Shown here: piece after piece, positions 32,179 to 41,902 of the stretch
Layout of the letters: the number at the start of each line of letters is the position of its first letter
Numbering within the stretch: position 1 is the first letter of the stretch
NCBI RefSeq assembly: GCF_016865255.1
Contig: NZ_CP033381.1
Coordinates: 868,001 to 932,000, forward strand
Direction: 5' to 3'
Length of the DNA stretch: 64,000 nucleotides
From: Methylomonas sp. LW13
GTDB lineage: Bacteria; Pseudomonadota; Gammaproteobacteria; Methylococcales; Methylomonadaceae
The notes under the pieces: generated by a model
Database searches by the model: none
Told to the model about the DNA's origin: nothing
What the model saw: the letters and a program-made list of their open reading frames with translations, nothing else
Position numbers and translations under genes: made by a program

Positions 32179-32622
32179 AGATAACAATGAAAAACCAGAT
32201 ATTGACCGCATTGAGTAACTCTACAGGTACGCCTTCTAACATCAGCCATCAGATTTAGCGCAAATGGGGAGCCAAGAAAAATTGACTAAGCTGTAACCGT
32301 TCATCGGGAGGCCGTTTGTCCGTTGAACGGAGGATAGGGCTTTGCGCATCCGCCCAATGATGCTTTCTTGAATTTCTTGTTCGGATCGTTGCGAGAGAAA
32401 TTCTGGCTGGACCGTGCTTTGCCCGTTGGCGAACGGCCAAGCTTGGGCGCCATAGCATGCTTGCTAAGCATTCTTTCGCGTCAATGCCATGCCTGTATAG
32501 CTTGCCGGGTATTTATCGCTAGCCAAAATCCAGTGTTTTTCAGTTCCGCTTCACGGGAATGCTGCTATTATCAAGCTCACACGACAGACTGTTAACTTCA
32601 CTGCTCGATTCCACACCAGCTG
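32179..32622. other. Gene-free region before the diguanylate cyclase
   Basis: About 440 bp with no supportable gene, RNA or clear promoter. One short imperfect inverted repeat (CCGTTCATCGG / CCGTTGAACGG, 32297-32330) is visible. Promoter elements for the next gene must lie here, but I cannot place them. Confidence 0.35.
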
Positions 32623-34515
32623 ATGTCCGAAAACACCATCAAATACGCCCAACTTGTCGATCTTGCCAGTCTGCAAACGCTGATGGACGATTTGTACCGG
32701 GTGATCGGCATACCAAACGCGATTATCGATACCGACGGCGTTGTTATCACCAACGCCGGCTGGCAAGAGGCCTGTGTAAAATTTCATCGGGTCAACCACA
32801 ACACCTGCAGTAACTGCATAGAAAGCGATACGGCATTGGTTGAAAGCATGTTGAAGGGAGAGCGGTTTGCAATCTACAAATGTCTGAACGGGTTGGTAGA
32901 TTCGGCTATGCCGATTATCGTCGAGGGCCAGCACGTCGCCAATATTTTTACCGGTCAATGTTTTATTGATCCTCCGGATCTGGAATTCTTCCGCAGTCAG
33001 GCCAGGCGATATGGGTTCGAGGAAGCTAGTTATCTGCAAAGCATCAGCAAGGTTCCGGTCATTGCCAGACAGCGGCTGGAAACTATCACGGAAATGTACG
33101 CGCAACTCGCGCAAGCCTTTGCCAAACACGGTGCGGACCGGTTGCAGCAAAAACTGGCGGCGGCGGAACTGGCGGAGCTGAATAACGAATTGAATCGGCG
33201 CGTCGAGGAAAGAACCGAGCAACTGTTTCAAAACAATCAGCAGTTGCTGCTGGAAAAACGCGCCCTGGCCGCCAGCGAAGCACGCTTATCGGCATTATTC
33301 AAACACATGAGTAGCGGCGTGGCGGTATACCGGGCCAGCGAGGACGGCCGAGATTTCATTATCATCGGCTTTAACAAGGCTGCCGAGCAGATCGAAAAAA
33401 TCACCCGTAAAGAATTGATCGGTAAAAAACTGACCGAGATGTTTCCGGGGGTATTCGAATTCGGGCTGTTGGATGTATTGCGGCGGGTCGCCAAAACCGG
33501 GACGCCGGAGGCTTTTCCGCCCTCATATTACCGTGATGAGCGGATTCAGGGTTGGCGGGAAAATTATGTGTATAAATTGCCTGGCGGTGAAATCGTCTCG
33601 ATTTACAACGATGTGACCGAACGCAAGCTGGCGGAAAAGGCTTTGCATCTGACGCAGTTTTCGGTGGATAGAGCCACTGAATGTTTGTACTGGATAACCG
33701 CTGACGCCAGATTCCAATTTGTAAACAACACCGCCTGCCAAGTATTGGGCTATAGCCGCGAGGAGTTGCTGACATTTTCGGTAATGGATATAGACAAGGA
33801 TTTGACGGCGGAAAATTGGCCCGCGCATTGGCAGGAAGTCAAACAAAAAGGCGCGTTAAAAATGGAAGCGATCCATCGCTGTAAAGACGGTCGGGAAATT
33901 CCGGTGGAAGTGGCCGCGAATTATCTGGTTTTCGAAGGTCTGGAATATAATTGTGCGTTCGTGCGCGACATCAGCGAGCGCAAAGCCCTGCAAGCGGAAT
34001 TGGAGCGCCAGGCGCGTATCGATTATCTAACCGGCATCGCCAATCGCCGCTATTTCATGGAGCAGGGCGAAGCGGAATTGGCGCGCAGTGACCGTTACGG
34101 CAACCCGTTGTCGGTACTGATGCTGGATATCGACTATTTTAAAGCCGTCAACGACAACTACGGCCACGCCGCCGGCGATCAGGCTCTGCAAAAACTGGGC
34201 TGCATTTTGGTGGAGGTTTTGCGGGAAATCGACATCCCCGGTCGCATGGGCGGCGAGGAATTTGCGATTTTATTACCGGAAACCGGCTTGCTTAAAGCCC
34301 TTGAGGTGGCGGAACGACTCCGAAGTGTAGTGGCCGATAGCGTGATTGCGGTTGAATCGGGGTTGGAATTGCAATTTACCGTATCAATTGGCGTGGCTAC
34401 CCTGACGGATAAAAACAGCAGCATCGGCGATTTGCTGAATTTGGCCGATAAGGGTTTGTATCAAGCCAAACACAGCGGTCGGAATAAGGTCTGTCGTTTT
34501 TCGCCGCAAGATTAG
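32623..34515 (+). CDS. PocR-PAS-PAS-GGDEF diguanylate cyclase
   Basis: 630-residue soluble signalling protein. Residues about 8-170 look like a PocR sensory domain, with the Cys motif CSNCIESD. A coiled coil follows (about 180-220), then two PAS domains (about 225-335 and 345-455) and a GGDEF domain whose active-site motif GGEEF is near residue 542. The product-inhibition site RxxD is intact five residues upstream (REID then IPGRM), so this should be an active, feedback-controlled c-di-GMP synthase. The ligand sensed is unknown; PocR domains are linked to small hydrocarbon derivatives such as propanediol. Confidence 0.88.
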   Translation: MSENTIKYAQLVDLASLQTLMDDLYRVIGIPNAIIDTDGVVITNAGWQEACVKFHRVNHNTCSNCIESDTALVESMLKGERFAIYKCLNGLVDSAMPIIVEGQHVANIFTGQCFIDPPDLEFFRSQARRYGFEEASYLQSISKVPVIARQRLETITEMYAQLAQAFAKHGADRLQQKLAAAELAELNNELNRRVEERTEQLFQNNQQLLLEKRALAASEARLSALFKHMSSGVAVYRASEDGRDFIIIGFNKAAEQIEKITRKELIGKKLTEMFPGVFEFGLLDVLRRVAKTGTPEAFPPSYYRDERIQGWRENYVYKLPGGEIVSIYNDVTERKLAEKALHLTQFSVDRATECLYWITADARFQFVNNTACQVLGYSREELLTFSVMDIDKDLTAENWPAHWQEVKQKGALKMEAIHRCKDGREIPVEVAANYLVFEGLEYNCAFVRDISERKALQAELERQARIDYLTGIANRRYFMEQGEAELARSDRYGNPLSVLMLDIDYFKAVNDNYGHAAGDQALQKLGCILVEVLREIDIPGRMGGEEFAILLPETGLLKALEVAERLRSVVADSVIAVESGLELQFTVSIGVATLTDKNSSIGDLLNLADKGLYQAKHSGRNKVCRFSPQD

Positions 34516-34541
34516 GATTGCATCGGCTCGTCAAAACCCTC

Positions 34542-34799
34542 TCAACTCCGCGCTGCTTCGATAAACTGTGCCAAGGCCGCCACGGAACCGAAGATTTTCA
34601 CCACATCGTCGCGTTCGGCATCAATTTTTACCTGATACTTTTTACGTATCGCCAATCCCAGTTCCAGTGCGTCTATAGAGTCCAGGCCCAGGCCGTCGTT
34701 GAACAGCGCGGCGTGGCTGTCGATGTCCGCCGCATCGACATCTTCCAGCGCCAGCGTGTCGATAATCAGGTGTTTTAATTCAGTTTCCATCTCGCTCAT
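34542..34799 (-). CDS. Acyl carrier protein
   Basis: 85-residue carrier protein. Ser41 in LGLDSIDALELG is the phosphopantetheine attachment site. It overlaps the acyltransferase gene upstream by 20 bp, so the two are translated together. It is not the housekeeping acpP, which sits in a fab cluster. Such ACP-acyltransferase pairs often open aryl-polyene-type or specialised lipid clusters, but here no other cluster gene is present. Confidence 0.85.
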   Translation of the reverse strand: MSEMETELKHLIIDTLALEDVDAADIDSHAALFNDGLGLDSIDALELGLAIRKKYQVKIDAERDDVVKIFGSVAALAQFIEAARS

Positions 34800-35574
34800 G
34801 GCGTTCTCGTTGTTGAGTAAAATAATCCTGTAAATACTGCGTTAAACGCCGCACCGCTATCGAGCGTGGTTGCAACTCCCGGAAAGGCTGCAATTCCACA
34901 TCCTCGCCGACGATCATTTGCAAATGAAAACGCCGCTGCGGGATTTGGTACCAGGCTTGAGTTTTGGTGAGGGTGCTGGGTTTACAGGTCAGCGTTACCG
35001 GCGTGATTATACTATCGGCTTGTAAAGCAATGGCTGCGGCACCGCGTTGAAAACGATAAGGCTGGCCCGGCACCGAGCGGGTGCCTTCCGGAAAAATGAT
35101 CATGGTGCCGCCGTTTTGCAGCCAAGCGGCGCAATCGTTGACCATCGTTTCAGAATCGGCGTTGCTGATATAGCCGGCATTCAAGATTGGGCCGCGCATC
35201 GCCGGGTTGTGCCACAGGCTGGCCTTGACGATGCAGTTGGCTTGTTTGATTCGGCTGATTAAAAACACCACATCCACCAGCGTCGGGTGGTTGGCGACAA
35301 TCAGCTGGCGGGGACGGTTGAGTTTTTCCAGTCCTATCACTTCATAGCTCATGACGCCCAGTCTGTGCATCAAGCCTATAAACATATAAAAACTCAGATG
35401 CACCGTGTATTGGCCGCGGCCGGCTTTTTCGGCCCGGCTGCCCGGCCATATTGCCAAGAGCGGAAACACCAGCAGCCACAGCATCACGCCACCGATCCCG
35501 AAGCTGGTAAAGCTGATCGCAGTGGCCAGTAAACGCCAGCCGTAATCGATTTTTTGAATTAGAGTTTGTGCCAT
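34780..35574 (-). CDS. PlsC-like lysophospholipid acyltransferase
   Basis: 264-residue membrane acyltransferase with an N-terminal hydrophobic region (about 15-45). Catalytic motif NHPTLVD (NHx4D) lies near residue 94 and the acceptor-binding motif FPEGTRS near 163. It is paired with the overlapping ACP, suggesting that the acyl donor is that ACP. The product is unknown; glycine/ornithine-type lipids or polyene lipids are candidates. Confidence 0.85.
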   Translation of the reverse strand: MAQTLIQKIDYGWRLLATAISFTSFGIGGVMLWLLVFPLLAIWPGSRAEKAGRGQYTVHLSFYMFIGLMHRLGVMSYEVIGLEKLNRPRQLIVANHPTLVDVVFLISRIKQANCIVKASLWHNPAMRGPILNAGYISNADSETMVNDCAAWLQNGGTMIIFPEGTRSVPGQPYRFQRGAAAIALQADSIITPVTLTCKPSTLTKTQAWYQIPQRRFHLQMIVGEDVELQPFRELQPRSIAVRRLTQYLQDYFTQQRERHERDGN

Positions 35575-35882
35575 CGCCAGCTGCGGTTCTGATCGCCGAA
35601 CTGCAACATGGCTGGGTCGGCGGGCAGGAATTGGATTAGGGTCGGCAATTGTAGCGGTTACTGGCTATTGTGACGAGTTATCGACGATAAACCTGAAAAT
35701 CCGTTGCGGCGGTTGTAAACCGTGCATGGATGCAATAAGTAGAGCACACAGGCGTAGTTGCTGAGCAGAACACCACCCACCCTGCCTCAGGGCGAACGGG
35801 ATTGGCTATGCCCAGCATAAATGAAACCGCTTGGAACTATGATCTGTGTGCCATAGCCCCAAGTTAGGATGAAGCGTGGACG
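35575..35882. other. Gene-free gap
   Basis: 308 bp between two genes on the minus strand. I see no gene, RNA or strong terminator. It must contain the promoter of the acyltransferase-ACP pair and the 3' end of the Anbu transcript. Confidence 0.35.
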
Positions 35883-36635
35883 TTATATGCAGCCCGGCAA
35901 CGGCCGGGAATCCTCTTTACTGAACTGCGGCAGGGTGGCGAAGGCTTCTTTCAGCTTTTCGTGCCACATCTTGCGGATTTTGCTTAAGTATTCGTTGTCT
36001 TCCTGGAAGCAATAGTACTCGTCCAGTGTCAGCGTATCTCGGTGATAAATCAACAGCTCCACCGGCGCGCCGACGCTGGCATTACTGCGCATCGTTGAGT
36101 CCATCGAAATCAAGCAGCAACGCCCGGCTTCGTGCAGTGCGGTATCGATTTTTAAAAACCGGTCCAGCACCGGTTTGCCGTATTTGTTTTCGCCGATTTG
36201 CAGATAAGGGGTCTGCCGCGAGGTAGTGATGCAATTGCCTTCCGGATAAATCAAATAAGCGCCGTGCGGCTCCTGGCCTATTTGTCCCGCCAAAATAAAA
36301 GTGGCGGACGGATTGAAGCTGCTTTGTCCGGCATCCACATGGCGGCGCTGCTTTTCGACGCTGATCCGCCCCAAATAGGCGGCGGCTTCCGACAGATAGT
36401 TGACCGTGTCCAGATTCACTTCGGTCTCTTCTTTCATATCGCGCTTCAACTGGTCGATCACGGCCTGCGTGGTCGCCAGATTGCCGGCGCTGAGCAGTAC
36501 GATTTTCCGATCAGATGCCGTACAAAATGGGTGCATTTTGCCGTAAATGCTGACATTGTCGATGCCGGCGTTGGTTCTGGAATCCGACGTTAATACCAGT
36601 CCGTCTTTTAGAGAGACAGCAATACAATAAGTCAT
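35883..36635 (-). CDS. Anbu: proteasome-beta-like N-terminal-nucleophile peptidase
   Basis: 250 residues beginning MTYCIAVSLKDGLVLTSDSRT; removal of Met would expose Thr as N-terminal nucleophile. The start, the SIYGKMHPF region and the overall length match the Anbu (ancestral beta subunit) group of bacterial proteasome homologues, which assemble into open ring or helical particles. Anbu genes normally sit in an operon with a transglutaminase-like protein, an alpha-E protein and a circularly permuted ATP-grasp protein. Here the gene stands alone, and those partners are at 57.9-64.0 kb. Substrates are not known. Confidence 0.9.
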   Translation of the reverse strand: MTYCIAVSLKDGLVLTSDSRTNAGIDNVSIYGKMHPFCTASDRKIVLLSAGNLATTQAVIDQLKRDMKEETEVNLDTVNYLSEAAAYLGRISVEKQRRHVDAGQSSFNPSATFILAGQIGQEPHGAYLIYPEGNCITTSRQTPYLQIGENKYGKPVLDRFLKIDTALHEAGRCCLISMDSTMRSNASVGAPVELLIYHRDTLTLDEYYCFQEDNEYLSKIRKMWHEKLKEAFATLPQFSKEDSRPLPGCI

Positions 36636-36680
36636 ACGCTCTGCGCCTGAAAAATAAGGTTGCCCGCAGTGTACTAAAGA

Positions 36681-36696
36681 AGCTGCGTAAAGGCCA
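36681..36696 (-). promoter_or_regulatory. Possible sigma-54 promoter for the Anbu gene
   Basis: On the minus strand the sequence TGGCCTTTACGCAGCT has GG and GC ten bases apart, the sigma-54 spacing, about 45 bases before the Anbu ATG. Only the core dinucleotides fit well, so it could be chance. Confidence 0.3.
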
Positions 36697-36801
36697 AGGA
36701 CAGTATCGATTAACTGGCGGGGTAAGTTGTTAGATGCATCTCAGGCTCGGCTTTCAGTATACTGAGCCGACACGTTTAAATCAGCGGCGGGTAATTCATA
36801 G

Positions 36802-37830
36802 ATGATTAGTAAACCAGGCCTGTATCTCGTTGGGGGAGTAGCTGCCGTTGTGCTGGTCGCCAGCGGTTTTTATCTGAAGGAGGGAAATCGGCATACCGAT
36901 GCCTTGATCCTGTACGGCAACATGGATATTCGCCAAGTCGAACTGAGTTTTCACGATCCGGAGCGCGTCGAGCAGATCCTGGTTCAGGAAGGCGAGCGGG
37001 TCAAACGCGGCCAATTGTTGGCGGCGCAAGCGTTGGAGCGCTTTCAATATAGCCGCGATCAGGCCGCAGCCAAAGTGGATGTGCAACAACATCAGCTGGA
37101 TAAGCTGCTGCACGGTTCGCGGCCGCAGGAAATCGGTAAGGCTGGCAATGATGTCAAAGCGGCGGAAGCGGCGGTGGTACTGGCTAAGAAAGAGTTGGTC
37201 CGTTTTCAGGCGTTGGTCAAACGCAAACTAAGCTCCGCCGAGTCCCTGGATCGGGCGCAAGCCCAATACGACGCGGCCCAGCAGAGTCTGCAAGCCTTGA
37301 AACAGCAATATGCGCTGACCGAAATCGGTCCACGCCGGGAAGATATTCAAGCGGCGCAAGCACAACTGAAAGCCGATCAGGCCGCCTTACAGCTGGCTGA
37401 TAAAGTCTTAGCCGATGCGCGCTTGTATGCGCCGCAGGATGGGGTGGTCCAGAACCGCATCCTGGAGCCCGGCGACATGGCCAGCGCGCAAAAGCCGGTA
37501 TTGACGTTGGCCTTGCGCGAGCCTTTGTGGGCGAGAACCTATGTGGCGGAAGCTGATTTGGGACGACTGCGTTATGGTCTGCCGGCTAGTTTGGCCAGCG
37601 ACAGCTTTCCGGATAAAAGCTATAGAGGTTGGGTAGGGTACATGTCGCCGACTGCCGAATTTACGCCTAAAACGGTGGAAACCACCGAGCTGCGCACCAG
37701 CCTGGTCTATCAAGTACGGATCTACGCCTGCGACCCGGACGATCAATTGCGGCTGGGGATGCCGGTCACCGTGAGGATAGACACCCAGCAAGCACCGATG
37801 GCACAACCGAGCTGCGAACCCGCGCTGTGA
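36802..37830 (+). CDS. HlyD-family membrane fusion protein (YbhG-like)
   Basis: 342 residues with an N-terminal membrane anchor (about 5-25). First lipoyl half ERVEQILVQEGERVKRGQLLA, a long alpha hairpin (about 85-205), second half ARLYAPQDGVVQNRILEPGDM and a beta barrel. It bridges the ABC exporter to an outer-membrane channel such as TolC. The stop overlaps the ATPase gene by 4 bp. Architecture and order match the E. coli ybhGFSR exporter; no TetR-type regulator (ybiH/cecR) lies beside it. Confidence 0.88.
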   Translation: MISKPGLYLVGGVAAVVLVASGFYLKEGNRHTDALILYGNMDIRQVELSFHDPERVEQILVQEGERVKRGQLLAAQALERFQYSRDQAAAKVDVQQHQLDKLLHGSRPQEIGKAGNDVKAAEAAVVLAKKELVRFQALVKRKLSSAESLDRAQAQYDAAQQSLQALKQQYALTEIGPRREDIQAAQAQLKADQAALQLADKVLADARLYAPQDGVVQNRILEPGDMASAQKPVLTLALREPLWARTYVAEADLGRLRYGLPASLASDSFPDKSYRGWVGYMSPTAEFTPKTVETTELRTSLVYQVRIYACDPDDQLRLGMPVTVRIDTQQAPMAQPSCEPAL

Positions 37831-39608
37831 TTGCCATAGAGGCCGATGCCGCACCGGCGCCATTGACCTTCAGGTCGGTAAGCAAGCACTTTACCGCCGG
37901 TGACCGGGTCGTACCGGCCTTGCGGGATATTTCCCTGAGTCTGTCGCTCGGCCAAGTTACGGCCTTGGTGGGTCCGGACGGTGCCGGCAAAACCACCTTG
38001 CTACGCTTGGCGGCCGGTTTGTTGTTGCCCGATAGCGGCAGCATAAGCAGTTTTGGTTTGGATACGGCCGCCGCCGGTGCCCAATTGCACCAATTAATCG
38101 GCTATATGCCCCAGCGTTTTGGTCTTTATGAGGACTTGAGCGTGCTGGAAAACCTCAATCTTTACGCCGATCTTTACGGCATATCGCTGCAGGACAGGCA
38201 GCAGCGCTTCGCTGAGTTGATGCGCATGACCAATCTGCAAAAATTCAATCAGCGTCTGGCCGGTCAGCTATCCGGCGGTATGAAACAAAAACTGGGTTTG
38301 GCCTGCACCTTGCTGAATCGGCCGAAATTATTGCTGCTGGATGAACCGTCGGTCGGCGTCGATCCCTTGTCACGCCGTGAGCTCTGGCAAATTATCGAGT
38401 CCTTGGTGGCGGAGTTCGGCACCACCGTCTTACTCAGTACCGCTTATATGGACGAGGCCGAGCGTTGCCAGCAGGTGGTATTGCTGGATAGTGGCGAAAT
38501 TCTGCATCAGGATGCACCGTCCGGCTTTCATCGTCTGGCGGAGGCTTGCAGTTACCAGTTGTCCAGTCCGGTACTGGGTAAACGCCTGCTGCAACAACGT
38601 TTGCAGATGCATGCCGATTTAATCGACTCGGTGGTACAAGGTGACACAGTGCGGGCTGTGGCGCGCGCCAATTGCCAGCCGGATTGGACGGCGATATTCG
38701 ATACTGCCGAGCAAGTGCGAATTACGCCGGTGCCGCCGCGTTTGGAAGATGCTTTTATCATGTTGCTGCTGGCCCGGCACGACGAAAAGTCGCCAGTGGA
38801 AACCGTCTGTTTTGTACCCGGCAATGGTTCGCGGTTTTTGGCGACGGAGCACGCAGCAGTGATTGAAGTCGAGCAAGTTGACCGCTGGTTCGGCAATTTT
38901 CAGGCGGTTAAGAAACTGTCTTTCGAGGTGCGGCAAGGCGAGATTTTCGGCTTGCTCGGTGCCAACGGTGCCGGCAAGACCACGACATTCAGAATGTTAT
39001 GCGGCTTGCTGCCGGCCAGCAACGGCCGCTTGCGGGTGGCCGGCCTGGATTTGCGCACGGCAGCCGCCCAGGCCAGGGCCAGACTTGGTTATATGTCACA
39101 GAAGTTTTCCCTATATGGACAATTGTCGGTCAGGCAAAATCTACAGTTTTTCAGCCATGCCTACGGTTTACGCCATAAGCGGCGAACAGAGCGTATAGCC
39201 TGGGCGCTTCAAGAGTTTGACCTCACTGAGTTTGCCGACACCAATAGCGTCGATCTGCCGCTGGGTTACAAACAACGGCTGGCGCTGGCTTGCGCGCTGA
39301 TGCACGAGCCCGAGATTCTGTTTCTCGACGAACCGACTTCCGGCATCGATCCGCTGGCGCGCCGCGAGTTTTGGAATCGCATCAACAGCCTGGCGGCGCA
39401 AGGGGTAACGATATTGGTCACTACGCATTTCATGGAAGAAGCCGAATATTGCGACCGGCTGTTGATCATGCGCGAGGGCGACATCCTGGCCGCCGGCACA
39501 CCGGCCGAGATTCGCCGCCGCAGTCAAACCGTCGGGCAAGCGCCGGCCGAGACCATGGAAGAGGCTTTCATTCGCTTGCTGGAACTCAAAGGAGCGTCGT
39601 CCGGATGA
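37827..39608 (+). CDS. ABC exporter ATPase with two nucleotide-binding domains (YbhF-like)
   Basis: 593 residues holding two complete ABC ATPase domains. Walker A is GPDGAGKTT in the first and GANGAGKTT in the second; signature motifs are LSGGMKQK and the degenerate LPLGYKQR; Walker B ends LLLDEPSVG and LFLDEPTSG. The start is GTG at 37827, overlapping ybhG. The second domain has a non-canonical signature, which suggests asymmetric ATP sites. It powers the two permeases encoded next. Confidence 0.92.
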   Translation: MIAIEADAAPAPLTFRSVSKHFTAGDRVVPALRDISLSLSLGQVTALVGPDGAGKTTLLRLAAGLLLPDSGSISSFGLDTAAAGAQLHQLIGYMPQRFGLYEDLSVLENLNLYADLYGISLQDRQQRFAELMRMTNLQKFNQRLAGQLSGGMKQKLGLACTLLNRPKLLLLDEPSVGVDPLSRRELWQIIESLVAEFGTTVLLSTAYMDEAERCQQVVLLDSGEILHQDAPSGFHRLAEACSYQLSSPVLGKRLLQQRLQMHADLIDSVVQGDTVRAVARANCQPDWTAIFDTAEQVRITPVPPRLEDAFIMLLLARHDEKSPVETVCFVPGNGSRFLATEHAAVIEVEQVDRWFGNFQAVKKLSFEVRQGEIFGLLGANGAGKTTTFRMLCGLLPASNGRLRVAGLDLRTAAAQARARLGYMSQKFSLYGQLSVRQNLQFFSHAYGLRHKRRTERIAWALQEFDLTEFADTNSVDLPLGYKQRLALACALMHEPEILFLDEPTSGIDPLARREFWNRINSLAAQGVTILVTTHFMEEAEYCDRLLIMREGDILAAGTPAEIRRRSQTVGQAPAETMEEAFIRLLELKGASSG

Positions 39609-40726
39609 CTGCCGCCAGCCAACGCCTGCTAGGCTTGATTCGTAAGGAGTTTTTACAAGTGCTGCGCGATCCCAGCAGCCTGGCGATTGCGTTTGCGATG
39701 CCGGTGTTCTTGCTGTTGTTGTTCGGTTATGGAGTGTCACTGGACGCTCGCCGCGTGCCGATAGGCCTGGTCGTCGAGCATGTTTCACCGGCGTCGCGCA
39801 GTTTTAGCGCCGGTTTCGATTATTCCGATTATTTTCAAGCGCATTATTTCCGCGACCTGCGTGAGGCTCAGCAGGCCTTGCTGACTCGAAAAATCAACGC
39901 CATCGTGCATTTGCAGGCCGATTTCGATAAGCGCTTGACCGGCAGCGAACCGGCGCCGATTCAGGTTATCGTCAATGGCGTCGATGCTAATACCGCTCGT
40001 CTGACCAGCGGTTATGTGCAAGGCGTTTTTGAAACCTGGCTCAACGCTCGTGCCGCTTGGCAGGGACAGGAAGCGCCGCAGCCGGTGCAATTGGCCGCCC
40101 GGGTTTGGTACAACAGCGCCTTGCGTAGCCGTAATTTTCTGGTGCCGGGCTTGATCGCGGTGATTATGACTTTGATCGGCGCCTTATTAACCGCTTTGGT
40201 GATGGCCCGCGAATGGGAGCGCGGCACGATGGAGGCCTTGATTTCGACGCCGGTCAGCGTCCGCGAAGTGTTGCTCGGCAAACTGATTCCGTATTACTTA
40301 CTGGGCATGGGCGGCATGTTGCTGTCGATAGGCATGGCGGTGTTTTTGTTTCAGGTGCCGCTGGTCGGTTCCTTGTGGGTGTTGCTGATGGCGGGCACAT
40401 TATTTTTGCTGGCGGCGCTAGGCATGGGTTTGTTGATTTCCATAGCCGCCAAAAATCAGTTTGTCGCCGGGCAGATTGCCATTGTGGTGACTTTTCTGCC
40501 GGCCTTTATCCTGTCCGGATTTATTTTCAATATTGATAGCATGCCGTGGGCGGTGCAACTGTTTACCCATCTGGTGGCGGCTCGTTATTTCGTGGCGATT
40601 TTGCAGACCGTATTCCTGGCTGGCGATATTTGGGAAGTCATATTGCCCAACGCATTGGCCTTGTTACTGATGGCCTCGGCCTTCCTGGCATTGGCCCTGT
40701 GGCGGGCGCCGCGCCGCCTGGAGTGA
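39605..40726 (+). CDS. ABC-2 exporter permease (YbhS-like)
   Basis: 373 residues from the ATG at 39605 (ATGA overlap with the ATPase gene). ABC-2 architecture: one N-terminal membrane helix, a large periplasmic loop of about 140 residues, then five helices, with the amphipathic EWERGTMEALISTPVSVREVLLGK segment that contacts the ATPase. An open frame extends to 39290 but lies inside the ATPase gene and is not used. Confidence 0.9.
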   Translation: MTAASQRLLGLIRKEFLQVLRDPSSLAIAFAMPVFLLLLFGYGVSLDARRVPIGLVVEHVSPASRSFSAGFDYSDYFQAHYFRDLREAQQALLTRKINAIVHLQADFDKRLTGSEPAPIQVIVNGVDANTARLTSGYVQGVFETWLNARAAWQGQEAPQPVQLAARVWYNSALRSRNFLVPGLIAVIMTLIGALLTALVMAREWERGTMEALISTPVSVREVLLGKLIPYYLLGMGGMLLSIGMAVFLFQVPLVGSLWVLLMAGTLFLLAALGMGLLISIAAKNQFVAGQIAIVVTFLPAFILSGFIFNIDSMPWAVQLFTHLVAARYFVAILQTVFLAGDIWEVILPNALALLLMASAFLALALWRAPRRLE

Positions 40727-40731
40727 CGAGT

Positions 40732-41844
40732 ATGTGGTGGCGCATTCAGGCTTTATTGATCAAGGAATTCCTCAGCCTGCTGAAGGATAAAAAAAGCCGC
40801 TTTGTCTTGATCGTGCCGCCGCTGGTGCAGTTATTTTTGCTCAGCTACGCCGCTACTTACGATCTAAACCAACTGCCGATCGCGATTTACAACGAAGACC
40901 GTGGCAGCGCCGCCCGCGATTTGATTGCCCGCTTCAACGGTGCGCCGGCGTTTCGGGAAGTGTTGCGCATCGAGCGCCAGGAGCAAATCGCCGCAGCGCT
41001 GGACAGCAAGCAGGTGCTGATGGTGTTGCATATCGGCCAACAATTCAGCCGCGATTTGCTTAGCGGCCGGCAGCCGGCACCGGTGCAGATTTTGCTGGAC
41101 GGCCGCGATTCCAATACGGCCCAAATTGCCTTGGGCTATGCCCGTAACGTGATCAGCCAGTTCAACAGCGACTGGGCACATCAGCACAACCAAACCGGGC
41201 CGCCGGCGGAATTGCGCATCAGGGCCTGGTTTAATCCCAATCTGGAAAGCCGCTGGTTTATTGTGCCCGGTATCGTCGGCTTGCTGACTTTGGTGGTGAC
41301 GATGACGGTGGCCGCATTGTCTGTGGCGCGCGAACGCGAACAGGGCACGTTCGACCAACTGCTGGTGACACCATTCACCCCGGCGGAAATTCTGATCGGC
41401 AAAGCCATTCCCGGCCTGATCATCGGCGTAGCCGAAGCCTCTTTCAGTATCTTCATGGTGGTCTTCTGGTTTCAGGTGCCGTTGTTGGGCAGCTTGGCCG
41501 CGCTGTATATCGGCATCGTGTTGTATGTGTTTTCGGTGATCGGTGCCGGTTTGATGATTTCCTCGCTATCGGTCACCCAACAACAGGGCCTGCTGGGTGG
41601 ATTTCTGGTGATTGTGCCGGGTGTAATCCTGTCCGGCTACGCCACGCCCATCGAGAATATGCCGGAACTGGTGCAGCAGCTGACGTTCGTCAATCCGCTA
41701 CGTTATTTTTTGATCATTATCCGTGGCGTATTTCTGGAAGGCTTGGGGATCGCCGATTTAACCGACCAATATTGGCCGCTGGTGCTGATCGGTTTGTTCT
41801 GCTTGAGTTGCGCCGGCTGGCTATTTCGCAAGCGTATGTACTGA
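40732..41844 (+). CDS. ABC-2 exporter permease (YbhR-like)
   Basis: 370 residues from ATG 40732, five bases after the ybhS stop. It has the same layout as YbhS, with the coupling segment EREQGTFDQLLVTPFTPAEILIGK. YbhS and YbhR would form the heterodimeric channel. Substrates of this class include cationic dyes, drugs or ions; none can be deduced here. It is the last gene of the exporter operon. Confidence 0.9.
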   Translation: MWWRIQALLIKEFLSLLKDKKSRFVLIVPPLVQLFLLSYAATYDLNQLPIAIYNEDRGSAARDLIARFNGAPAFREVLRIERQEQIAAALDSKQVLMVLHIGQQFSRDLLSGRQPAPVQILLDGRDSNTAQIALGYARNVISQFNSDWAHQHNQTGPPAELRIRAWFNPNLESRWFIVPGIVGLLTLVVTMTVAALSVAREREQGTFDQLLVTPFTPAEILIGKAIPGLIIGVAEASFSIFMVVFWFQVPLLGSLAALYIGIVLYVFSVIGAGLMISSLSVTQQQGLLGGFLVIVPGVILSGYATPIENMPELVQQLTFVNPLRYFLIIIRGVFLEGLGIADLTDQYWPLVLIGLFCLSCAGWLFRKRMY

Positions 41845-41902
41845 ACGATGCCAGGCGTCTGAGTTGCCTCTGAAATTGCCTGCTTTCAGGCCTTTGGCGC
41901 TT

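Noticed and set aside
39290-39604. N-terminal extension of the YbhS-like permease to 39290
   Set aside because: It overlaps the coding sequence of the ATPase in another frame and has no hydrophobic start; ATG 39605 is coupled by ATGA.
40546-40731. N-terminal extension of the YbhR-like permease to 40546
   Set aside because: It is a shadow of the ybhS 3' end; ATG 40732 gives the normal ABC-2 permease N terminus.
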